This document shows positions 57,603 through 64,000 of a stretch of DNA of 64,000 nt, piece after piece. A program made the position numbers and the translations under genes. The stretch comes from Campylobacterales bacterium (GTDB lineage: Bacteria > Campylobacterota > Campylobacteria > Campylobacterales > Sulfurimonadaceae), in NCBI GenBank assembly GCA_026390075.1, contig JAPLGP010000031.1, positions 51,310 to 115,309 on the forward strand. The letters run 5' to 3'. A model generated the notes under the pieces. It had not been told where the DNA came from. It did no database searches and saw nothing but the letters and a program-made list of their open reading frames with translations. Positions within the stretch are counted from its first letter, which is position 1; the number at the start of each line of letters is the position of its first letter.

Positions 57603-58244
57603 TTAATTGAGTAACATATTCGAGCCAACAACTACCGAAATAACACCGGCAGTTGCGAAAACTCTTCTTAAATTTTGTTTTGAATTTAACAAATTTTTAT
57701 TGATGTAGAGTATCACAACACCAAAACCTACAAATATACTCATAACCCCAAGTGTAAAAGCTAAAACCATTAAAAAATCAACACTCTGACCTTGTACAGC
57801 ACCAAGAGTGATGAGCATTCCTCGAACTCCACCTATTCCCATCAGTGCCCCGATAGTGAATGCTGAAGTTGTGTCAGTATTACTGTGTGCGTGTTCTTTT
57901 CCAAACCAAATGTGAATATGTTCTTCACCATGATGAATATGTTTTTTAAGCTGAATGCGGTCTGAGAAAACCATAAATAAAAGATACATCCCCATACTCA
58001 AGATTACTGTTGATGATATAACATCTCCATATCCTAAAATATTTTCACTTATGTTGTAACTCTCCAATATTTTTGCGAAAACAAAAAGGCTCAGACCATG
58101 CCCAATAGCAAAAAGAGTGGTAATAAGCATCGTTTTCTTTTTGTTTTTACCAATAGAAAAATCCGCTATAGCAGTTAAATGATCTGTTCCAAAAGCGTGA
58201 AGTATGCCGTACCAAAAGATGAGAGATAATCCTAAATTTTCCAT
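57603..58244 (-). CDS. nickel/cobalt transporter-like membrane protein (HupE/NiCoT type)
   Basis: About six membrane helices are visible, with HAFGTDHLTAIAD in helix 1-2, close to the HxxxxDH metal motif of NiCoT-type permeases. A His-rich cytoplasmic loop (KKHIHHGEEHIHIWFGKEHAH) follows. It lies 20 bp upstream of hypB on the same strand. The role in nickel uptake for hydrogenase is an inference from motif and neighbours. Confidence 0.78.
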   Translation of the reverse strand: MENLGLSLIFWYGILHAFGTDHLTAIADFSIGKNKKKTMLITTLFAIGHGLSLFVFAKILESYNISENILGYGDVISSTVILSMGMYLLFMVFSDRIQLKKHIHHGEEHIHIWFGKEHAHSNTDTTSAFTIGALMGIGGVRGMLITLGAVQGQSVDFLMVLAFTLGVMSIFVGFGVVILYINKNLLNSKQNLRRVFATAGVISVVVGSNMLLN

Positions 58245-58363
58245 TTTTGACCTCTACATAATGAATAGTTGTTCATATTCTATATCTTTATAGTAAAAGT
58301 AAGATTAATTTGTTTATTTTTTACAAAAGAATTGTATTGAATGCAAAAAAATAGCTATTGAAG

Positions 58364-58924
58364 CTAGAGCCAATAACGCGGATAATGCCTTTTTGGATTT
58401 TTTGATAAATTGTTTACAATGAGAGCGACGAGTAACATCACAAAAGCATCGAGCGCGACGGGCAGAAGAACAAAGGTATATCCCAACTCATGAATTTGAG
58501 AACTTCCTATGACAGCTATGAGTGAAGTAGCCCCGCCTGGAGGATGAAGAGTGCCTGTAAAATGCATAGCTACGATTGCCATTGAAACTGCGATAGCACT
58601 TAAAACAGAGAGGTCAAAAGATAAAAATTTATACACTGTTACACCAACGAGTGCCGATAAAATATGCCCTCCAAATACATTTCTAGGCTGAGAAAACTCA
58701 ACCTGTGGCGCACCATATATCAATACCGCTGACGCGCCAAATGAGCCAATAAGAAAAATTTTATCTACAACATTCGAATGGATACTGTCATTTAAATTTG
58801 AAATAATATAAATACCTAAAAATGCACCCAGCCACGACCAAAGGATTTTTGAAAAAGGCTTTCGCGGCGGACTTTTTTCAAGACCACGCATTCTCTTAAT
58901 ATAAATCATAAATTTCTCAAACAT
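58364..58924 (-). CDS. HPP family membrane protein
   Basis: Four membrane segments and the HPPGGATSLIAVIG motif place it in the HPP family, members of which take part in nitrite transport. VGSFGASAVLIYGAP is a second family block. It is 186 aa long. No nitrogen genes are nearby, so the substrate is unknown. Confidence 0.85.
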   Translation of the reverse strand: MFEKFMIYIKRMRGLEKSPPRKPFSKILWSWLGAFLGIYIISNLNDSIHSNVVDKIFLIGSFGASAVLIYGAPQVEFSQPRNVFGGHILSALVGVTVYKFLSFDLSVLSAIAVSMAIVAMHFTGTLHPPGGATSLIAVIGSSQIHELGYTFVLLPVALDAFVMLLVALIVNNLSKNPKRHYPRYWL

Positions 58925-59000
58925 ATTTGTTTTTCTCTTGTGTTGTTTTTTTCACACAGAAATAGATTTTCCTAATGGCTATTTCGACATTATATTGATG

Positions 59001-59666
59001 TTATTTTTTTCTATTACGCCCAACTACTAAATCATTCACTGTTTCTACTTGAAAACCTTGTGCTACTTTCGTTGTTTGATCTTTTGGAAGTGTTACATCA
59101 AACTCTTTTTCAATATTTGCTATAGATTGTTTAGATTTAAAACCTAACCATGTAACCTTGTCATTTAGATAACTTAATTTCACTGCATTTTTAAGGTCTG
59201 CATCAAAATTTGCTTTTGGAGAGACTAAAAGCCAATATAATTTTCCCGAAGGTGCTGTCCAAGTTTTTATATCTTTTGCAAGATTAAAATCGCTTGTTGC
59301 AACTTGTTTTGAAATAGATATGTAAAGATTATTTACTGCTTCTTTATCACTTGTTCCCGTTGTACGCGTGTAATTATCAAGCTTTTCTTTTACTTGTACT
59401 TGCATTTGTTTGGCAAGTTCTGCGCGACCGCTGTTCAGTGCAACCTCTTTCATTTTAGGTGCATTCGCTTCATTTTTCTCTGCTATGCCTATTCCAACAT
59501 ACGCATCTTGTACTTGAGGTTTACATACCCAAGATGGTGCAGAAACACCATCTTGCATACAATCACCTACTTCTTTTGTAGCTACTTTTGCATTGCTACA
59601 TCCAGACAAAGCAGCCAACAAAAGTCCAGATACAGTTAAAGAGAGAACTTCTTTTAGTTTTAGCAT
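59001..59666 (-). CDS. LPP20-like outer-membrane lipoprotein
   Basis: The lipobox LLLAALSGCS is followed by an LPP20 domain (VGIGIAEKNEANAPKMKEVALNSGRAELAKQM), as in Helicobacter LPP20. It is 221 aa long, isolated, with 142 bp to the divergent metY. Its role in the envelope is unclear. Confidence 0.82.
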   Translation of the reverse strand: MLKLKEVLSLTVSGLLLAALSGCSNAKVATKEVGDCMQDGVSAPSWVCKPQVQDAYVGIGIAEKNEANAPKMKEVALNSGRAELAKQMQVQVKEKLDNYTRTTGTSDKEAVNNLYISISKQVATSDFNLAKDIKTWTAPSGKLYWLLVSPKANFDADLKNAVKLSYLNDKVTWLGFKSKQSIANIEKEFDVTLPKDQTTKVAQGFQVETVNDLVVGRNRKK

Positions 59667-59752
59667 GATAAATTCCTTAAATCAAAAATAATATGAAATT
59701 ATACCCTATTCGCTTAAAAAAACAGTTAAAAAAAGAAAGTCGATAGATTTAC

Positions 59753-59781
59753 TTGACAATAAATTTTATTTTGTGTACGAT
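59753..59781 (+). promoter_or_regulatory. sigma-70-type promoter of the metY-rrf2-cysK operon
   Basis: TTGACA is separated by 17 bp from TACGAT, 27 bp before the metY ATG. A recognisable -35 box is unusual in this phylum. Confidence 0.55.
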
Positions 59782-59808
59782 TTTGGCATATAAAATTAAG
59801 GGGCAGAA

Positions 59809-61071
59809 ATGCATACAGATACTTTAGCACTTCATTACGGATATAATCAAGAAGGCGTTGGCTCTATGTCAGTTCCTCTCTACCAAACAACAGCGTATGA
59901 CTTTAAAACAGCCGAAACAGCTGCAAATCGCTTTGCACTTAAAGAACTTGGACCAATCTATACGAGACTAAACAATCCAACAACTGAAATACTCGAAACA
60001 AGAATTGCAGCCGTTGAAAAAGGTGCAGCAGCACTTGCAACTTCGAGTGGACAATCCGCTATATTTTATGCTGTTGTAAATTTGGCTGAAGTTGGAGACA
60101 ATATTTTAGTTGCTAAAAAAGTATATGGTGGTGCAACGACGCTCTTAACACATACACTTAAAAAATTTGGTATTACAGCAAAACTTTTTGACAGTGATCA
60201 TGCAGATGACCTAGAAGCACTCATAGATGATAAAACGAAAGCAATATTTTTTGAATCTCTCTCAAATCCACATGTCTCCATAGCTGATGTGCAAAAAATT
60301 GCAACCATTGCAAATAAACACGGCGTAGTCTCAATTTGCGATAACACAGTTGCGACACCGATACTTTTTAACCCTCTCACTAAAGGTGTAGATGTTGTTG
60401 TTCATAGTGCTAGTAAATATATTACAGGGCAAGGTCTTGCGATTGGTGGACTTATTATCGAGAGAAATGGTTTGAATGATAAGCTGATAGCAAATGTAAG
60501 ATATCCACAATTTAATGAGCCAGATGAGAGTTATCATGGTTTAGTGTATGCCGACTTGCCATTTCCTCTTTTTACTTTGCGGGCAAGACTTTCTCTCATT
60601 CGAGATATGGGTGCATGCCCTGCGCCGTTTAACTCATGGTTGTTTATTCAAGGTCTTGAGACACTGAGTGTTCGTATGGATAGACATAGTACAAATGCTT
60701 TAAAAGTTGCAGAATTCTTAGAATCACACCCAAAAGTAAAAAAAGTAAATTATCCAGGGTTAAAAAGCAGTCCTTACCACAAACAAGTGAGTGAAGATTT
60801 TAAAAATGGATATGCTTCTGGACTTTTAAGTTTTGAAGTAGAAGATTTTGAAAGTGCTAAACATGTTTTAAATGCAACAAAAATATTCTCAGTCGTTGTA
60901 AATATTGGTGATTCAAAGTCAATCATAACACACCCAGCAAGTACAACGCACATGCAAGTTCCACATGCCGATTTAGAAAAATCTGGAGTCACTTTAGGAC
61001 TTATAAGACTAAGCGTTGGACTTGAAGATGCACAAGATTTGATAGAAGATTTAGCAAAAGCTTTAGGGTAA
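59809..61071 (+). CDS. metY: O-acetylhomoserine (thiol)-lyase
   Basis: This is a PLP enzyme of the Cys/Met metabolism family. YTRLNNPTTEILETRIA, the PLP-lysine region VVHSASKYITGQG and a C-terminal TTHMQVPHADLEKSG block are present. It makes homocysteine from O-acetylhomoserine and sulfide. At 420 aa it fits MetY rather than the shorter cystathionine enzymes. It leads an operon with the Rrf2 regulator (3-bp gap) and cysK. Confidence 0.93.
   Translation: MHTDTLALHYGYNQEGVGSMSVPLYQTTAYDFKTAETAANRFALKELGPIYTRLNNPTTEILETRIAAVEKGAAALATSSGQSAIFYAVVNLAEVGDNILVAKKVYGGATTLLTHTLKKFGITAKLFDSDHADDLEALIDDKTKAIFFESLSNPHVSIADVQKIATIANKHGVVSICDNTVATPILFNPLTKGVDVVVHSASKYITGQGLAIGGLIIERNGLNDKLIANVRYPQFNEPDESYHGLVYADLPFPLFTLRARLSLIRDMGACPAPFNSWLFIQGLETLSVRMDRHSTNALKVAEFLESHPKVKKVNYPGLKSSPYHKQVSEDFKNGYASGLLSFEVEDFESAKHVLNATKIFSVVVNIGDSKSIITHPASTTHMQVPHADLEKSGVTLGLIRLSVGLEDAQDLIEDLAKALG
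60960..60969 (-). repeat. GGCATGTGGA repeat in metY
   Basis: Exact copy; the gene strand encodes VPHADL. Confidence 0.9.
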
Positions 61072-61074
61072 AGA

Positions 61075-61488
61075 ATGGCTCTTGTCTCTTCGAAAGGTAT
61101 GTACGGCTTGGCAGCGATGTATGAGTTATATTTGCTCAAAAGCTCTAAGCCCGTACAAATAAAAGATATTTCTCTAGGTGCTGCCATTCCTCAGAACTAC
61201 CTTGAACAGTTATTAGGACAGCTCAAAAAAGCTGGACTACTCACGAGTGTAAGAGGTGCGTATGGTGGGTATTTATTGGCAAAAGACGCAAGAGATATCA
61301 CAATAAAAGAAATTTTTGTTGCATTAGAAGGAAATTTAAACATAGTTGACTCGGAGATGAAAAATCCTGTTTTAGCCCTATTTTATGAGGAAAAAAAGAG
61401 AGAACTTGAGTCTATCTTTGATATTGCATTATCTGATTTAGAAACCTATGAGCAAAAGATTTCAAAACAAATTAGTTATACCATTTAA
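61075..61488 (+). CDS. Rrf2 family transcriptional regulator (CymR-like)
   Basis: The winged HTH (MALVSSKGMYGLAAMYELYL, IPQNYLEQLLGQLKKAGLLTSVRG) and the GAYGGYLLAK wing are Rrf2 hallmarks. The protein has no cysteine, so it cannot hold the Fe-S cluster of IscR or NsrR. That is the pattern of CymR, which senses cysteine status through cysteine synthase. Its place between metY and cysK supports control of sulfur assimilation, as an inference. Confidence 0.88.
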   Translation: MALVSSKGMYGLAAMYELYLLKSSKPVQIKDISLGAAIPQNYLEQLLGQLKKAGLLTSVRGAYGGYLLAKDARDITIKEIFVALEGNLNIVDSEMKNPVLALFYEEKKRELESIFDIALSDLETYEQKISKQISYTI

Positions 61489-61500
61489 AGGAAAAGAAGT

Positions 61501-62424
61501 ATGAAATATGCAAAAAATGTTACGGATTTAATCGGGAATACTCCACTTTTAAGGTTAAAACATGTTTCAGATAGTACACAAACTACTGTTTTAGGAAAGT
61601 GTGAATTTTTAAATCCTTCACACTCTGTAAAAGATAGAATTGGCTTTCACATGATAAAAGAAGCTTTTAAGAGAGGCGACATAAATAAAGAGAGCCATAT
61701 CATAGAACCAACAAGCGGAAACACAGGAATTGGACTTGCGATGGTTTGTGCAAGTTTTGGTATAACGCTCACTCTTACGATGCCTAGTTCTATGAGCATG
61801 GAAAGAAGAAAGCTACTCAGTGCACTTGGAGCAAATCTTATTTTAACAGAACCAGCTCTTGGAATGCGTGGAGCGGTAGAAAAAGCTCTTGAATTAGCAG
61901 AGCAGACTCCAAACTCTTATGTTCCGCAACAGTTTTCAAACATGGATAATCCTGCAGCCCATAGAAAAACAACTGCACTTGAAATTCTTAAAGATACAGA
62001 TGGCAGGGTAGATATTTTTATAGCTGCAGTAGGAACAGGTGGAACGATAACTGGAATAGGAGAAGTTCTTAAACAGTATAATCCAAATGTTCAAATCATA
62101 GCAGTTGAGCCAGACTTATCTCCAGTTCTCTCAGGCGGACAAGCAGGACCTCATAAAATTCAAGGAATTGGAGCTGGATTTATTCCCGATGCCTTAAATA
62201 CTAAAATTTATGATGAAGTTTTAAAAGTAAGTTATGAAGATGCGCGAGATATGTCACGGGAACTTGCAAATAAAGAAGGCTTAATTGTGGGAATATCTAC
62301 AGGATGTAATGTATTTGCAGCAAAAGAAATTGCTTCAAGAAAAGAGAATCAAGGAAAAGTCATCGTCACTATTTTATGTGATACAGGAGAACGATACCTA
62401 AGTTCTGGACTTTATGATGAGTAA
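61501..62424 (+). CDS. cysK: cysteine synthase (O-acetylserine sulfhydrylase)
   Basis: The PLP-lysine motif PSHSVKDRIGFHM, the substrate loop EPTSGNTGIGLAM and the PLP-phosphate loop GTGGTITGIGE identify CysK. It is 307 aa long. It lies 12 bp after the Rrf2 gene and may serve as that regulator's partner, as in Bacillus. A complex hairpin region follows its stop. Confidence 0.96.
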   Translation: MKYAKNVTDLIGNTPLLRLKHVSDSTQTTVLGKCEFLNPSHSVKDRIGFHMIKEAFKRGDINKESHIIEPTSGNTGIGLAMVCASFGITLTLTMPSSMSMERRKLLSALGANLILTEPALGMRGAVEKALELAEQTPNSYVPQQFSNMDNPAAHRKTTALEILKDTDGRVDIFIAAVGTGGTITGIGEVLKQYNPNVQIIAVEPDLSPVLSGGQAGPHKIQGIGAGFIPDALNTKIYDEVLKVSYEDARDMSRELANKEGLIVGISTGCNVFAAKEIASRKENQGKVIVTILCDTGERYLSSGLYDE

Positions 62425-62450
62425 CTGAGCGTAAAACTCCTTGAAATTCT

Positions 62451-62469
62451 CAAAAAACAAAGTTTTTTG
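62451..62469 (+). terminator. hairpin behind cysK
   Basis: CAAAAAAC / GTTTTTTG forms an 8-bp perfect stem with a 3-nt loop, 27 bp after the cysK stop. It lacks a long T-run beyond the stem. Confidence 0.5.
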
Positions 62470-62487
62470 TAGCTTTAGGGGGTTGTA

Positions 62488-62533
62488 GGGACATCTTGTC
62501 CCTGCCACTAAAACGGACGCGTTCGTTTTAGTG
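62488..62533. repeat. two adjacent intergenic hairpins (REP-like element or bidirectional terminator)
   Basis: GGGACA-TCT-TGTCCC (62488-62502) is followed 3 bp later by CACTAAAACG-8 nt-CGTTTTAGTG (62506-62533). Both stems are perfect. They fill the gap between the converging cysK and AraC-family genes. Similarity to elements elsewhere in the genome could not be tested. Confidence 0.6.
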
Positions 62534-62543
62534 CTTAACATAA

Positions 62544-63419
62544 TTAGAACTTTATAGATAAATAAAAACTTATCTCAAACTTGCTATCTTCTGAGAGGTA
62601 GCTGTTTTTGTTATACACTGCATACGAGGGTTTTGTGGTGGTTTCATATTCGCTTTTTGGAAGCCATTCATGATACACCCAGTGTATAAATTTGAGTAAA
62701 TCTCCATGGTCTCCACTTAAGTCAAACTTTGCATAAATTCCATCAGAAATATTAAATTTTGGCAATCTGTCGCTTTTGATTTTTAAACTATTTTCCACAA
62801 CTACACATGCCACATATTGACACTCATGATGCTCTGTTATGGTTGGGTTATCATGAAAAAGAGCAATTTGCTTAAACTCCGTGATGTTGTTACTAAAAAT
62901 CCAAGTTTGAAGTTTTTGCCATGTTTGCTTGATGTCCGCACTATAACCGCTGTGCCTTATGTAGTAACTCTCAATAAGCGGCATTTTTACAATCGTTGGT
63001 TCTATATGTTCGAATGTTGCGGTAGATTGTTTGGCTTTTGGTGATTGTTCGATAATTTGTTTTGCATACTCTTTATAACCGCCATTTTTCCACTGTTTCG
63101 GTGTCATCTTAAAACGCTCTTTAAAGACACGAAGAAAAGATGTTTGAGAACTGTAACCACAGGTGTTTGCTACATCTGTAATGGTTGAATATTTATTGGT
63201 CAAAAGTAAATTTGAAGCTTTTTGAAGTCGAATAGATTTTATACTTTCGTAAATATTTTTTCCAAACACATCTTTAAAAATTCTGTGCATGTGGAATTTG
63301 CTTACACCCAAATCGCTACTCAGCTCATTGACATCAATATTTGTATCAATGTGCGTATAGATATAGTACATAATATCATTCGCAATTTGCACTCTTTTTT
63401 GCAGTGTTTCTTTTTTCAT
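62544..63419 (-). CDS. AraC family regulator with GyrI-like effector domain
   Basis: An N-terminal AraC double HTH (DVNELSSDLGVSKFHMHRIFKDVFG, TDVANTCGYSSQTSFLRVFKERFKMTPKQW) is followed by a GyrI-like small-molecule-binding domain (from about residue 145, VKMPLIESYYIRHSGYSAD). The layout is that of Rob and MarA/BmrR-like multidrug sensors. The track start at 63458 is a TTG; the ATG at 63419 (MKKETLQKRVQ) is preferred. The ligand is unknown. Confidence 0.88.
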   Translation of the reverse strand: MKKETLQKRVQIANDIMYYIYTHIDTNIDVNELSSDLGVSKFHMHRIFKDVFGKNIYESIKSIRLQKASNLLLTNKYSTITDVANTCGYSSQTSFLRVFKERFKMTPKQWKNGGYKEYAKQIIEQSPKAKQSTATFEHIEPTIVKMPLIESYYIRHSGYSADIKQTWQKLQTWIFSNNITEFKQIALFHDNPTITEHHECQYVACVVVENSLKIKSDRLPKFNISDGIYAKFDLSGDHGDLLKFIHWVYHEWLPKSEYETTTKPSYAVYNKNSYLSEDSKFEISFYLSIKF

Positions 63420-63547
63420 GGGTGTTATCTTAGCAAAAATAAACTGTTTTTTAAGCAATATCAGATAATTTAATTAGCAAAAATAGTGAAGAATTAGTTT
63501 TAAAAAAGTTATAAAATTTCATCAATTAATTAAATCGGAGATACATC

Positions 63548-64000
63548 ATGAAAAAAATATCAAAAGTATTAATTGCAAACAGAGGCGAAATAGCTCTTAG
63601 AATTATCAGAGCGTGTAAAGAGTTGGACATTTTAAGTGTTGCTATATTTTCTGAAGTTGATATTGAAGGTGTTTGGGTACGAAAAGCAGATGAATGCTAC
63701 CCGATGATGGGCGATGCACTTGCTGCATATCTTGATTATGACAAAATTATTGCTTTAGCGCTTAAAGCAGATTGTGATGCTATCCACCCAGGATATGGCT
63801 TTTTATCTGAAAGTGCAGAGTTTGCTCAGGCATGTGGAGATAATGGCATTATTTTTATCGGTCCAAAACCAGAGCATATTGCGCTCTTTGGAGATAAAAT
63901 GGCATCTAAAGTTGCTATGCGACAAATCGGTGTTCCTGTACTAGAGGGAACGGATGAGCCATTAAAAGACAAAACTGAAGGTGCAAGAATCGCTGCAGAA
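63548..64000 (+). CDS. biotin carboxylase subunit, N-terminal part (runs off the window)
   Basis: The product begins MKKISKVLIANRGEIALRII, with CDAIHPGYGFLSESAEFA and IGPKPEHIALFGDKMASK. This is the N-terminal and start of the ATP-grasp domain of biotin carboxylases (AccC, PycA or CfiB type). The 151 visible residues do not tell which acyl acceptor is used. A GGAG site precedes the ATG. The frame is open to the window edge. A repeat copy encodes QACGDN. Confidence 0.88.
   Translation, partial: MKKISKVLIANRGEIALRIIRACKELDILSVAIFSEVDIEGVWVRKADECYPMMGDALAAYLDYDKIIALALKADCDAIHPGYGFLSESAEFAQACGDNGIIFIGPKPEHIALFGDKMASKVAMRQIGVPVLEGTDEPLKDKTEGARIAAE
63829..63838 (+). repeat. GGCATGTGGA repeat in the biotin carboxylase gene
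   Basis: Exact copy; encodes QACGDN. Confidence 0.9.

Overview
This window looks like a chromosomal segment of a free-living, mesophilic Campylobacterota (epsilonproteobacterium), most like Sulfurimonas or Sulfurovum. The evidence is a low GC content, very tight gene packing, the split b/b' ATP synthase operon without atpB or atpE, the peptidoglycan-trimming cell-shape enzymes Pgp1 and Pgp2, an LPP20-like lipoprotein, FlaG, and a hydrogenase-maturation (hyp) cluster. The genus is an inference from gene content. I saw no rRNA, tRNA or CRISPR array.

Layout. (1) 1-4.0 kb: the 5' part of ligA, a MATE and an MFS transporter, and small hypothetical genes, all on the minus strand. (2) 4.1-21.5 kb, plus strand: flaG, then an almost gapless run argG - FTR/rhodanese fusion - rplI - hslVU - era - pgp2 - pgp1. 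This runs straight into a nine-gene MSHA/Cts-type pilus or DNA-uptake operon: PilM/PilN-like, PilO-like, PilP-like, secretin, ExeA-like ATPase, TPR protein, small exported protein, GspE and GspF. (3) 21.6-32 kb, minus strand: yigZ, yebC, ttcA-like, MTA/SAH nucleosidase, nitrilase, fabD, a Fis/NtrC-like regulator, slyD, then the envelope set cpoB-pal-tolB-tolA-tolR-tolQ. (4) 32-43.7 kb, minus strand: atpCDGAHFF', parB-parA, birA, fmt, proB, obg, rpmA, rplU. (5) 43.8-58.2 kb: the hydrogenase-maturation cluster hypB-C-D / hypE-A with a nickel-transporter-like gene. About 10 kb of accessory DNA splits it between hypD and hypE. That DNA holds a HaeIII/NgoPII-like R-M cassette with an embedded nuclease-NTPase, CHAD and SixA proteins, a Fic protein, a KAP NTPase and a DUF1016 nuclease. 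(6) 58.3-64 kb: an HPP membrane protein, an LPP20-like lipoprotein, a metY - Rrf2 - cysK sulfur-assimilation operon, an AraC regulator, and the start of a biotin-carboxylase gene.

Two signals stand out. First, the 10-mer GGCATGTGGA is found 28 times exactly (by-eye count, 15 on + and 13 on -), against an expectation far below one. It lies in and between unrelated genes in both orientations, and inside genes it forces recurring tripeptides (PHA, ACG). Its behaviour is that of a DNA-uptake sequence, and the window also carries a transformation-type pilus operon. Second, the accessory island inside the hyp cluster carries degenerate second copies of the hypD 3' end (about 110 bp, about 88% identical) and of the hypE 5' end (about 48 bp). 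These are scars consistent with at least two insertions accompanied by target duplication, or with homologous-arm recombination.
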